Positions 46,267 to 54,752 of a stretch of 64,000 nucleotides of DNA are shown here, one piece after another (positions within the stretch are counted from its first letter, which is position 1; each line of letters starts with the position of its first letter). A program made the translations under genes and the position numbers. The notes beneath the pieces were generated by a model. The model had not been told where the DNA came from. It saw only the letters and a program-made list of their open reading frames with translations, and searched no databases. Source of the DNA: Petroclostridium sp. X23 (GTDB lineage: Bacteria; Bacillota; Clostridia; SK-Y3); assembly GCF_030013905.1 (NCBI RefSeq), contig NZ_CP124862.1:434001-498000 (forward strand), read 5' to 3'.

Positions 46267-47138
46267 TGCTTTGCTCCTATCGTCATTTTTACCATACTTT
46301 CCATACTTATTTCAGAAGATAACTCTATATAACGAATTCCCCGTTTAAAGCAATATTTCTTAATATCATCTTTAAAACCATCCAATACGTTTTGATACGC
46401 CTTGATCAATCGGTGCGACACAGTGATATCTTTTGCTTCACCCGTCTCTACATCCAGCAGCCGAACACTCCCACCGATGGAAGGATGTAATTCTTCCGGC
46501 GAAAGAAGTTGGCAGAGAATAATATCCTGCTTTTTATACTGTAAGTACTTTAACCCATCTTTTACATCATCAAAGGACATCAAATCAGATATAAGGATAG
46601 AGATTCCCGCTCCTCCACTGCCATCAAAAGTTTTGATTGCCCTACTGAGATTTGTAACACCTTCGAAGGGCAAGTCATTAAGATAGCGCAGCACCTGCCA
46701 GAATGCATCCTTACCATGGATAGATTTTCGTGAAGAATGCAACTGCTCATTCACTGAGTAAACCGAAACTCTATCAAAATTAGACAAACCGATATAAGCA
46801 AGGGCAGCAGCGAGCCTTTTTCCTTGTATTCCTTTATGCGGTTCTCCCCAGTCCATGGAGCCGCTGGTATCTAAAAAGATATTAATTCTGGCTTCCCGTT
46901 CTTCGGTAAAAAGCTTGAGAAACAATTTTTCGAATTTTCCGTAGGCATTCCAGTCTATTCTTCTGAAATCATCACCTGCCGCATATTCCCTGTAATCGGA
47001 AAATTCTACCGAGCTTCCTTTGCTTCGAGACTTCCTGTTACCATTTCCGTTTGAACTCATCAGCTTACGGCAATCGATTCTTAGCTGCTCTATCTTTCTT
47101 AAAAACTCACTATCAAAAATATTATCTATTTTCTCCAT
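46263..47138 (-). CDS. DUF58-domain protein
   Basis: The 291-residue protein has the DUF58 core EFSDYREYAAGDDFRRIDWN and a VWA-like NIFLDTSGSMDWGEP. DUF58 proteins are almost always encoded next to a MoxR AAA+ ATPase, which is missing here: upstream lies only a toxin-antitoxin locus and mnmA. It is the first gene of the three-gene VWA operon. Role inferred as partner of the membrane VWA proteins. Confidence 0.92.
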   Translation of the reverse strand: MEKIDNIFDSEFLRKIEQLRIDCRKLMSSNGNGNRKSRSKGSSVEFSDYREYAAGDDFRRIDWNAYGKFEKLFLKLFTEEREARINIFLDTSGSMDWGEPHKGIQGKRLAAALAYIGLSNFDRVSVYSVNEQLHSSRKSIHGKDAFWQVLRYLNDLPFEGVTNLSRAIKTFDGSGGAGISILISDLMSFDDVKDGLKYLQYKKQDIILCQLLSPEELHPSIGGSVRLLDVETGEAKDITVSHRLIKAYQNVLDGFKDDIKKYCFKRGIRYIELSSEISMESMVKMTIGAKQ

Positions 47139-47248
47139 ATCATCACCATCTAAAAGTCAATATTAAGTTAGACGCATATCCGGGTGTTTTGGTTCCTATA
47201 TTTGAATAAAATAAGTGGATTTTGCCCTACAAATAAATAAAAAACTAA

Positions 47249-47297
47249 GAGGGTCATGCATGTTGATTTATTTCTCAAATCAACATGCATGACCCTC
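47249..47297 (-). terminator. Perfect 21-bp hairpin terminating the toxin mRNA
   Basis: The arms GAGGGTCATGCATGTTGATT(T) and its complement are perfect over 21 bp with a 7-nt loop; read leftward the hairpin is followed by TTAGTTTTTT. It lies between the toxin-antitoxin locus and the DUF58 operon. Confidence 0.85.
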
Positions 47298-47323
47298 TGT
47301 TTCTTTCAATTATTATAAAAATG

Positions 47324-47351
47324 TTTACAATCACCTTATTTGTGTTATAAT
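47324..47351 (+). promoter_or_regulatory. Promoter of the antisense antitoxin RNA
   Basis: TTTACA (47324-47329), 16-nt spacer, TATAAT (47346-47351), pointing toward the 3' end of the toxin gene. Confidence 0.75.
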
Positions 47352-47357
47352 ATAAAT

Positions 47358-47449
47358 AAGGTAATCGGTACCGCGAAAGTGCGGTTGCCACAAAGTGATT
47401 TAATTTAGATTAATCACACTGCGTGCGAGGCAGGGTGATTATTTTTTTG
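47358..47449 (+). ncRNA. Predicted antisense antitoxin RNA of a type I toxin-antitoxin locus
   Basis: The RNA would start near GGTAATCGG, form the ACCGC-GAAAGT-GCGGT hairpin, and end at the terminator AATCACACTGC-GTGCGAG-GCAGGGTGATT plus seven T (47412-47448). It runs into the last codons of the convergent toxin gene, like RatA against txpA. Its first ~35 nt resemble the 5' end of the toxin mRNA (AAGGTAATCGG ... GGTTG), giving an inverted repeat across the locus. Predicted from sequence only. Confidence 0.7.
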
Positions 47450-47522
47450 TCCTGAAACCCAGGACTGCTATAATCAACATAGAGAACAAAATCATTAATG
47501 ACAATGTTTCGTATGTACTCAT
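47439..47522 (-). CDS. Holin-like type I toxin peptide
   Basis: The 27-residue peptide begins MSTYETLSLMILFSMLIIAV and ends LGFRTKK: a short N-terminus, one membrane helix and a basic tail, the pattern of the putative holin-like toxin family (TxpA/BsrG-related). ATG 47522 follows a strong AAAGGGGGTG. Such peptides damage the membrane unless silenced by an antisense RNA, which is predicted on the other strand with an overlapping 3' end. Too short for ordinary gene calling. Confidence 0.85.
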   Translation of the reverse strand: MSTYETLSLMILFSMLIIAVLGFRTKK

Positions 47523-47591
47523 AGCGTCACCCCCTTTCCCATAGGAAGTGAGATGACAACCACACCCTGCTTTCCCGATTACCTTGAGCAT

Positions 47592-47620
47592 ATAATATCA
47601 TAAAAATATATCATCTTCAA
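47592..47620 (-). promoter_or_regulatory. Promoter of the toxin mRNA
   Basis: TTGAAG (47620-47615), 17-nt spacer, TATTAT (47597-47592); the leader to the toxin ATG is about 60 nt and begins GCTCAAGGTAATCGG. Confidence 0.72.
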
Positions 47621-47682
47621 TAAACAGCTTCATAAGAAGCAATTATTTTACAAATTTATATATAGTTGCGTTAGAACTCCTC

Positions 47683-48771
47683 TCATAACGATTTCTCAAT
47701 CGTTCCGCCGCCAACCAGCACATCACCATCATAAAAAACAACTGCCTGACCCGGTGTAACAGCTCTCTGAGGAACAGAAAATTTCACAACGGTCTTCCCA
47801 CTTGCATCGGGACTAATAATGGCTTCGGCTTCCTTCGCGCTGTAACGGATTTTCGCCGTTACTCTTAGTTCTCTATCCAATGCGTCAAAAGGAATAAAAT
47901 TCGGTTCTCCCGCAATCAATGCTTCACTATATTCCTGCCCTGATTCCCCCAGTATCACCTTATTGTTTTCCGCATCAATGGCTATGACATACATAGGCTT
48001 ACCGAAAGCAATCCCTAACCCTTTCCTCTGTCCTACCGTATAATGAATAATCCCTTTATGCTCTCCAAGGACATTTCCTTCCGTATCTACAAAATATCCA
48101 GGTTTTCCTGAATTACCTGTTCTTTCATGTATAAATCGTGCATAGTTATTATCCTCAACGAAGCAGATTTCCTGGCTGTCCGGTTTGGAAGCGACTCCTA
48201 GTCCCAGTTTCTTTGCCATCTCTCTGGTCTGATCTTTGTTATAATCGCCGAGAGGCATTAGAATATGCTTCAGCTGCTGCTGTGTAAGGTTGTATAAAGC
48301 ATAAGTCTGATCTTTTGAAACTGTAGCTGATTTTTTTAATAAGTATCTTTGTCGCACATCATCATACACAATGCGAGCATAATGCCCGGTAGAAACGTAC
48401 TTCACACCCATTGCCACTGCTTTTTGCAGCAGCGCATCAAACTTCACGTGCTTATTACACGCGATACAGGGGTTAGGGGTTCTTCCTTTATGGTATTCAT
48501 CTACAAAATAGTCAATAACCTTTTGTTCAAAAATCTCTTGAAAATTCATCACATAATAGGGAATCCCCAGCTGATCCGCAACACGTCGGGCATCATCAAC
48601 TGCCGACAAGGAGCAGCAGCCCCCTTCTTTAATTTTATCCTGCCCCAATGATTCGGGCCATATTTTCATGGTCACGCCGATTACATCATATCCCTGCTCA
48701 AGCAAAAGAGCGGCAGCAACAGAACTGTCGACACCACCGCTCATACCAATAATTACTTTATCTTTTGACAT
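47683..48771 (-). CDS. mnmA: tRNA-specific 2-thiouridylase MnmA
   Basis: The 362-residue enzyme thiolates U34 of tRNA-Lys, -Glu and -Gln. It has the PP-loop GMSGGVDSSVAAALL, the catalytic Cys pair in NPCIACNKHVKF and SQEICFVEDN, and the tRNA-binding TVGQRKGLGI. It is the third gene of nifS-nifU-mnmA, so the sulfur donor and acceptor enzymes are encoded together. Confidence 0.98.
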   Translation of the reverse strand: MSKDKVIIGMSGGVDSSVAAALLLEQGYDVIGVTMKIWPESLGQDKIKEGGCCSLSAVDDARRVADQLGIPYYVMNFQEIFEQKVIDYFVDEYHKGRTPNPCIACNKHVKFDALLQKAVAMGVKYVSTGHYARIVYDDVRQRYLLKKSATVSKDQTYALYNLTQQQLKHILMPLGDYNKDQTREMAKKLGLGVASKPDSQEICFVEDNNYARFIHERTGNSGKPGYFVDTEGNVLGEHKGIIHYTVGQRKGLGIAFGKPMYVIAIDAENNKVILGESGQEYSEALIAGEPNFIPFDALDRELRVTAKIRYSAKEAEAIISPDASGKTVVKFSVPQRAVTPGQAVVFYDGDVLVGGGTIEKSL

Positions 48772-48811
48772 TGAATCACCTATTTAGCTCTTTTTTCTAT
48801 ATATCTATTGC

Positions 48812-49252
48812 CTATTCTTCTTCCCCATGGTGTGAATGACATGCGTTACAGCACCCTGTACATATTTCTTCGGCTTTGCTGTCCATTCCTTGTCTCTTAT
48901 AATAATCACTGATTGCCGATCTGATGGCTTCTTCAGCAAGATTTGAACAATGCATTTTTGCCGGTGGAAGACCGTCTAACGCTTCGGCAACCGCTTTGTT
49001 GGTAATCTGCAAAGCTTCTTCAATGGTTTTTCCCTTGACAAGTTCGGTCGCCATACTGCTGGTGGCTACTGCAGCGCCACAGCCGAAAGTCTTAAATCTT
49101 ACATCTTGTATAATACCGTCTTCTATCTTCAAGTACATCTTCATAATGTCGCCGCATTTTGGATTTCCAACTTGTCCTACGGCATCAGCATTTTCTATTT
49201 CCCCTACATTTCTTGGATTCGAAAAATGATCCATGACCTTTTCACTATACAT
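48812..49252 (-). CDS. nifU: NifU/IscU-type Fe-S scaffold with Cys/His-rich tail
   Basis: The 146-residue scaffold has the three cluster-ligand cysteines in GNPKCGDIM, FGCGAAVA and KMHCSNLAEEAI, and the MYSEKVMDHFSNPRNVG start typical of clostridial NifU-like proteins. The C-terminus adds CTGCCNACHSHHGEEE, four cysteines and three histidines beyond the usual fold, suggesting an extra metal site. It overlaps nifS by 8 bp. Confidence 0.95.
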   Translation of the reverse strand: MYSEKVMDHFSNPRNVGEIENADAVGQVGNPKCGDIMKMYLKIEDGIIQDVRFKTFGCGAAVATSSMATELVKGKTIEEALQITNKAVAEALDGLPPAKMHCSNLAEEAIRSAISDYYKRQGMDSKAEEICTGCCNACHSHHGEEE

Positions 49253-50438
49253 TTTTTACCCCTCTTTTCACTTCTTCATACAGTGGAGACATCTCTCTAA
49301 GTCTCTCTACAATAGGAGGTAATACCTCCATCACATAATCTACATCTTCTTGCGTATTCTCATCACCAAAAGTCAATCTCAGTGATCCATGGGCTATTTC
49401 ATGCGGTAAACCGATGGATAGCAACACATGGGACGGATCAAGCGATCCGGAAGTACACGCCGATCCACTGGAACCGGCGATTCCCTTCATATCCAGCATC
49501 AAAAGCAGTGATTCCCCTTCTATAAATTCAAAAGAAAAGTTGGCATTGCCAGGCAGCCGCTGGGTAGGATGTCCGTTTAACCGGGTATAAGGAATTCTGT
49601 CCATGACTTCTTTTATCAGCCGGTCTCTTAACGCGCTAATTTTATTATTGTGCTTTTCCAGATCATTCACAGCCAGCTCAATAGCTGCCCCTAATCCGAC
49701 AATCCCCGCAACATTTTCAGTTCCGGCCCTTCTTCCCTTTTCTTGCGCTCCTCCCTGAACAAAAGTATGTAATTTTACACCCTTTCGAATGAAAAGCGCT
49801 CCCACACCTTTAGGTCCGTAAAACTTATGAGAAGATAATGATAACAAATCTATATTAAGTTTTTGCAGATCGATAGGTACATTACCTACAGCTTGTACCG
49901 CATCAGTGTGAAAATATATGCCTTTTTCTTTCGCTATCTTTCCAATTTCTTCAATAGGTTGAATGGTACCTATTTCGTTATTGGCAAACATAATAGAGAT
50001 AAGTATTGTTTTATCAGTAATCGCTTTTTTTAATTGTTCCAGCGACACTAATCCATACTCATCAACCGGGAGATAGGTCACATCAAAGCCTTCCTTCTCC
50101 AAATACTGACATGTATGCAGTACGGCGTGATGTTCTATCGCTGTTGTGATAATATGATTTCCTTTCTCACGGTTAGCAAAAGCTACCCCTTTGACCGCCC
50201 AGTTATCCGCTTCGGTACCCGACGCAGTGAAAAAAACTTCCTTCGCATTACAATTTAATGCCTTGGCTACCTGATCTCTTGATTCTTCTACTGCCTTTTT
50301 GCTTTCTCTGCCTATGGAATATATACTTGAAGCGTTCCCAAATTTTTGCGTAAAATAAGGGAGCATTTTTTCCAACACTTCGCCTTTTACATATGTTGTA
50401 GCAGAGTGATCTAAATATACATATTTATCCATTGTCAT
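49245..50438 (-). CDS. nifS: Cysteine desulfurase (NifS/IscS)
   Basis: The 397-residue PLP enzyme removes sulfur from cysteine as a persulfide. The PLP Lys is in LSLSSHKFYGPKGVGAL and the active Cys in SGSACTSGSLDPSHVL. Two ATGs (50438 and 50432) are possible behind AAGGAG. It feeds NifU and MnmA. A promoter with an internal palindrome lies directly upstream, between it and the Rrf2 regulator gene. Confidence 0.97.
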   Translation of the reverse strand: MTMDKYVYLDHSATTYVKGEVLEKMLPYFTQKFGNASSIYSIGRESKKAVEESRDQVAKALNCNAKEVFFTASGTEADNWAVKGVAFANREKGNHIITTAIEHHAVLHTCQYLEKEGFDVTYLPVDEYGLVSLEQLKKAITDKTILISIMFANNEIGTIQPIEEIGKIAKEKGIYFHTDAVQAVGNVPIDLQKLNIDLLSLSSHKFYGPKGVGALFIRKGVKLHTFVQGGAQEKGRRAGTENVAGIVGLGAAIELAVNDLEKHNNKISALRDRLIKEVMDRIPYTRLNGHPTQRLPGNANFSFEFIEGESLLLMLDMKGIAGSSGSACTSGSLDPSHVLLSIGLPHEIAHGSLRLTFGDENTQEDVDYVMEVLPPIVERLREMSPLYEEVKRGVKNV

Positions 50439-50472
50439 CGCGCTCCTTGCGTTTCAAAAATTAACTACAAAT

Positions 50473-50501
50473 AATATATACCACTGATTGGTACAATACA
50501 A
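50473..50501 (-). promoter_or_regulatory. nifS promoter with palindromic operator in the spacer
   Basis: TTGTAT (50501-50496), 17-nt spacer, TATATT (50478-50473). The spacer contains TACCA-ATCAG-TGGTA (50493-50479), a perfect 5-bp dyad placed to block RNA polymerase. The neighbouring Rrf2/IscR-type regulator is the obvious candidate to bind it. Confidence 0.65.
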
Positions 50502-50511
50502 TACCAAATCA

Positions 50512-50961
50512 TTAAATATAATACATATATTCATTATTGCTATTTAGCTCTCTATAATCGTCAATTAAATCTTGAAGAGTGATAGAATCCACTACTTTGT
50601 TTATGCTGTCTCTTACTTGCGTCCATACTTTTTGGGTAACACAAGTTGCAGAACCGGCACATTCAAACGGCTCATGTTCAACTACACAGTCTACCGGTGC
50701 CAGAGAGCCTTCCAAAGCTCTTAATATCTGCCCCACGGTAATTTGCGACGGTTCTTGGGCTAATGAATATCCACCCTGAGCGCCTCTCACACTTTTTACT
50801 AGTCCTGTTTTTCTTAAAGTAGCAATTAACTGCTCAAGATAATGCTCAGATATGTCTTGACGTTCGGCTATATTTTTTAATGCAATGTGCCCTTCAGCAG
50901 AATGAATCGCCAAATCAAGCATTGCTTTTACTCCATACCTGCCTTTGGTAGACAGCCTCAT
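50512..50961 (-). CDS. iscR: Rrf2-family regulator, IscR-like
   Basis: The 149-residue regulator has a winged helix (MRLSTKGRYGVKAMLDLAIH; SEHYLEQLIATLRKTGLV; GAQGGYSLA). It also has three cysteines in the pattern C-x7-C-x5-C (CVVEHEPFECAGSATC), as in IscR, which senses a [2Fe-2S] cluster. ATG 50961 is 10 nt from AGGAG; the GTG three codons upstream overlaps the site. It precedes nifS-nifU-mnmA, whose cluster supply it should monitor. Confidence 0.93.
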   Translation of the reverse strand: MRLSTKGRYGVKAMLDLAIHSAEGHIALKNIAERQDISEHYLEQLIATLRKTGLVKSVRGAQGGYSLAQEPSQITVGQILRALEGSLAPVDCVVEHEPFECAGSATCVTQKVWTQVRDSINKVVDSITLQDLIDDYRELNSNNEYMYYI

Positions 50962-51071
50962 TGTTCTCACACTCCTAATTCCTACTTGATTACTTGGTTT
51001 TCATTTACAGATTACCATTTCCGACTGATTTTGTCAAGATATTTTTTAAGATTTTTTTTCAGTAAGATACC

Positions 51072-51353
51072 TTAAAACAATGGACTGTATACTTTTCTTT
51101 GAAGCATATGATCAATTTCTTCAATTGTACGATTCGTCGCATTTACAAGAAAAACGCCATAACTTCTATCTGCTGTACTTGCAGATAAAGAAGGCATATT
51201 GTTATTTGTAACGAAAGACCCTTCAAATCCGGCACCGTTATAAACAACCGCATCTATGGGATAGTTATATTCCCCAAACGTCACCACATCATAACCCTTT
51301 TCTCTTAACTTTTCTTTAATATTCTCCAAACCTTTCTGTACTGCTACTACCAT
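51072..51353 (-). CDS. UPF0180/YkuS-like small protein
   Basis: The 93-residue soluble protein starts at ATG 51353, 9 nt after AGGAGGTG. The text GLENIKEKLREKGYDVV ... NGAGFEGSFVTNNNMPSLSA resembles YkuS/UPF0180-type proteins of unknown function. It lies between the iscR gene and the IS element; no operon partner is apparent. Confidence 0.75.
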   Translation of the reverse strand: MVVAVQKGLENIKEKLREKGYDVVTFGEYNYPIDAVVYNGAGFEGSFVTNNNMPSLSASTADRSYGVFLVNATNRTIEEIDHMLQRKVYSPLF

Positions 51354-51448
51354 ATAAATAAACACCTCCTGCAAGTTAGTATTTGCAGGAACAAAGAAGG
51401 ATATTCAAATGCCTAGTATTGGGACGAATTAATTATCTAAATAGCAAT

Positions 51449-52945
51449 CATACGCGTTAAGTTAAGCTATTTTTTACCAATTTAATTGAGCAAATAGTGT
51501 TCCTGCAATCGCTCAACCGTGGTTTTGCGATTACGTTTATCATGTAAGCTTTGTTCGGCCGCTCTTTTAAGAATCAGTCGCAGTTCCGATATTGCTTCAG
51601 TGGTTGCATAAAGGCTTGAAAATATTTTTTCCACCTTTGTCGCAATTAGTTTGATAAACGACATCATACTAATGCATCTGTTTTTTTGTTGGTACATGAG
51701 GGCATACAGTGCTGAGTAGACTGTGAAAATTAGTATAATGGCAATTAACCTTCCATATAGAAGACACTCTAATTGCTCTTTACCACAGTTGCCTACTTTG
51801 CCAAGGTTTAGATAGCTTTTGCAAGCCTTAAATAAAAGCTCTATCTGCCATCTAGCTCTGTACAATTCACAGGCTGCCTTTGGAGTAAGCATATGTGCTG
51901 GGGCGTTAGTAATTAGAAGGTTCCATCCTAATAACTCTAAGTCATAGTCACTCAGTGTTTTGCCTTGTGACTTTGCTTTTTTATTTGCTTTGCGCCTACG
52001 TTCATTAGCGACTTCATCAGGTAAACGTACACCAATCAGCCGACATTGTAGTAATTTAGAATACTTGGTGCCAAAGTATACATCTATATCAACACTGGAG
52101 CTGTTTTTTAAAACACTTAAAAGGTCTAAGGCTTTAAAAGATTTAGTGTCAGAATTTTGTATTTGAAAAACAGTATTTGATTTAATTCGGCTAAGAAAAT
52201 ATGCACCTTTGGATATTATTTTCCTAAACAAATCTTTACTGTAATATCCTAAGTCAGTAATTAACAGCTCACCATGATGAATGTGTTTTAGAAGTTCATC
52301 TTTATAGCCGGCATCTGGACCAGGCGCCTTTGTCAACTCCATATTTGTGATAGTTCTGGACTTAAGGCTATATATAGTCTGGATTTTTAGAGCAGCTTTT
52401 GCATTATTGCCACCAAGACCTTTCCAGACATCTGCTAATTTGTCCGGAAGAGTAACTTTAGAGCTATCACATATTTTTACATCAGTAAAAGCTTGGAGCA
52501 CATCGAGATTCTGGACAGTTATTGCTCTCTTGGCAGAATACTCAACTGCTGACTGGAATACTTGTTTTAGCAATAAAGCACTTGTAGCCAAACGTTGAAA
52601 AAGTCCTTCGCGTGTTATACTAAGTCCGCGTTGAATATTTTCGCATTTAGAAGCAGTTTGACGTAAGGATGGATTAGGGGTGTCCCATAAGCCGAATGTA
52701 AATACTTTTACTATAGTATCTGGCAGCAGCTTAGAGCGGCGCACCGTAAACCCTGTGTCCTTAGAAATTTCCAGTATTTTTGTCTTTCCTAAAAAGCAAA
52801 TAAAGCTTATAATTAGTGATATGGGAACTTGAAACATGGGAACCTCACCTTTCATTTCTCTATTACTTTGAGGTTCTCATGTTTTTTTCTTTTTTGCAAA
52901 TGTAATTATTGGTTTACCATAACATGGCTTAGCTTAACGCGTATG
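51449..52945 (-). mobile_element. IS4-family insertion sequence (1497 bp, 10-bp target duplication)
   Basis: Both ends start CATACGCGTTAAG (left) and its complement CTTAACGCGTATG (right), with imperfect inverted repeats of about 35 bp including TAAGC and ACCAA. The 10-bp AAATAGCAAT is duplicated at 51439-51448 and 52946-52955. One transposase gene fills it. The ends and duplication are intact, indicating recent insertion. Confidence 0.92.
51482..52837 (-). CDS. IS4-family transposase
   Basis: The product of about 451 residues is a DDE transposase with the IS4 signature Y-x2-R-x3-E-x6-K in YRARWQIELLFKACK and a first Asp region in VKICDSSKVTLPDKL; GELLITDLGYYSKDLF carries the second Asp. ATG 52837 follows GGTGAGG; an ATG six codons upstream overlaps that site. 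The frame is intact, so the element may be active. Confidence 0.93.
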   Translation of the reverse strand: MFQVPISLIISFICFLGKTKILEISKDTGFTVRRSKLLPDTIVKVFTFGLWDTPNPSLRQTASKCENIQRGLSITREGLFQRLATSALLLKQVFQSAVEYSAKRAITVQNLDVLQAFTDVKICDSSKVTLPDKLADVWKGLGGNNAKAALKIQTIYSLKSRTITNMELTKAPGPDAGYKDELLKHIHHGELLITDLGYYSKDLFRKIISKGAYFLSRIKSNTVFQIQNSDTKSFKALDLLSVLKNSSSVDIDVYFGTKYSKLLQCRLIGVRLPDEVANERRRKANKKAKSQGKTLSDYDLELLGWNLLITNAPAHMLTPKAACELYRARWQIELLFKACKSYLNLGKVGNCGKEQLECLLYGRLIAIILIFTVYSALYALMYQQKNRCISMMSFIKLIATKVEKIFSSLYATTEAISELRLILKRAAEQSLHDKRNRKTTVERLQEHYLLN

Positions 52946-54732
52946 AAATAGCAATAAAGATTTTGCATAGTATGGAGAGAATACAATCTCCTCACTCCCC
53001 ACTCCCCACTTAATGATTAATGTCCTCAACCTGTTGATTGCTGCTGCCGTTTCATAAATTCTTGGCAACGCATAATCACCGGGATGCTGTCCGTTAAATG
53101 ACGAAATGACATCAATTCCTTTCTTTTCAATATCATCATATACCTTTTTCAATATCTCCATTAATGTATTATTTCCATTCACATAATGATTTTTCATATA
53201 TTTGATGATTAATCCAATCCCGGTGGTCTGACTGCTGTCAATTAGTTGTTCAACCGATTGAAGATCAATTTCATTGCAGCCATATAAAATGGATAATGTA
53301 CCTTTCGATTTTACCTTTTCTTTAGGGATTTGGATATCAAAGCTTTTAGCCATCGGTATTCTTTTTATACTAATATTTAATGGGTTTTTATTATCTATAG
53401 ATCTATTCGTCGCCAATTGACCGGCAATTGCTTTCGCATCTGAAGTGACTTCATAAGGTCTATATTCATCCATCATAATCACAGTATCAGCTACATCAAA
53501 ATAATCTCCCGATCCGCCTACAACAAGGATGGTAGATATACCTAAATGATCATACAACTGTCTTACACGGTCTATAAAAGGTGTAATAGGTTCTTTTTCA
53601 GAGTGTACCAGCCTTTGCATCCGAGCATCACGAATCATAAAGTTTGTAGCGGATGTATCTTCATCTAATAAGATCACTTTTGAACCTGCTTCAATCGCCT
53701 CCATAATATTAGCAGCTTGCGAAGTACTGCCGCTGGCATTATCTGTGGAGAAGTGCTTCGTATCCTGTTTACCCGGCAGGTTATTAATGAATGTGCTGAT
53801 ATCAACTTTTTCAACAAATCTTCCGTCTTCTGCACGAACTTTCACCGCATTGAACGCTGTAATGACAAATTCTCTGCCATCCCCGCAAATGTGATTATAC
53901 ACGCCTCTTTCTATGGCTTTAAGCAGTGTGGATTTTCCATGAAAACCTCCACCCACGATAAGCGTAATCCCTTCTTTGACGCCCATCCCTTTTATTCCCC
54001 CATAGTTAGGCAGTATAAATTCTACCTCCAGAGGTTCGGGTGATTTAAACGATATGGCCTTCTGATGTCTTAAAGGTTTATCACTGATACCGCTTTCCCT
54101 TGGGAGTATTGAACCGTTAGCCACAAAGGCAACTAAATGCTTCTCTTGCAACTTTTCTCTAAGGTATTCCTGGTCTTCCGCTAGTTTAACATGCTTTTCC
54201 GCCTTTACTTGATCTATGTTCTCATATAACATAGCCAATGCAATTCTCGGCAATTGCTCAAAAATAATTCGCTCCGCTTCATTCCCCATAATGGTTCTGC
54301 CACGCGCCGGCAATCCCATACTCAATCGCACTTCAATGCGGTCATCATTAATAATAACAGATGTTCTCTCAATTACTTCCTGCCCGCAATGCATGATTTC
54401 AATGCGTCCGCTCTTGCCGGTACCTTCGGCACTTCTTACATTATTACGTATCACCGATGAGATATTTCTGGTGAAAAAGTCTTCAAGAGCGGTTTTTCTA
54501 GTCTTTGTTTTATATAAATCCTTAGGTATTGCAGCCTCTTTCATAGCTACTCTGATTCTTACCCTTGAAGGCGGAGCAAACGGGTCACTTTGAACATGAT
54601 CAATATATAAAATATACCCATCAAATCTATATTCCCCTCAAATCTATATTCCCCTCTCAGTTCCTTATATGCTCCATAGCTCTTTCTATCTATTCTTTTA
54701 AGTGTTTTTAATAAGTCCTGCTGAGTCAACAT
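52934..54732 (-). pseudogene. ABC-class predicted ATPase (PF09818/COG3044 type), frameshifted
   Basis: The gene starts at ATG 54732 (MLTQQDLLKTLKRIDRKSYG) after AGGAGG. A 17-bp tandem duplication at 54623-54656 shifts the frame after RGEYRFEG. Removing one copy restores RFDGYILYIDHVQSDPFAPP, then SRVRIRVAMKEAAIP and the long downstream frame. The rest has Walker A GGGFHGKSTLLKAIERG, VILLDEDTSATNF and a Walker-like VVGGSGDYFDVAD. The family is a predicted ABC-type ATPase of unknown role. The 3' end reads through a GTGGGGAG repeat and now ends in His-Thr-Arg supplied by the IS element. A shorter product from ATG 54544 is conceivable but has no obvious ribosome site. Confidence 0.85.
54623..54656. 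repeat. 17-bp tandem duplication causing a frameshift
   Basis: AAATCTATATTCCCCTC occurs twice in direct succession. Since 17 is not a multiple of 3, the coding frame of the ABC-class ATPase shifts here. Confidence 0.92.
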
Positions 54733-54752
54733 TCTTTCATACCTCCTGTTTT

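Noticed and set aside
47370..47400. GGTACCGCG resembling a T-box sequence
   Set aside because: The surrounding RNA lacks stem I, specifier loop and downstream synthetase or amino acid gene. The word sits in a small hairpin of the antisense RNA of the toxin locus.
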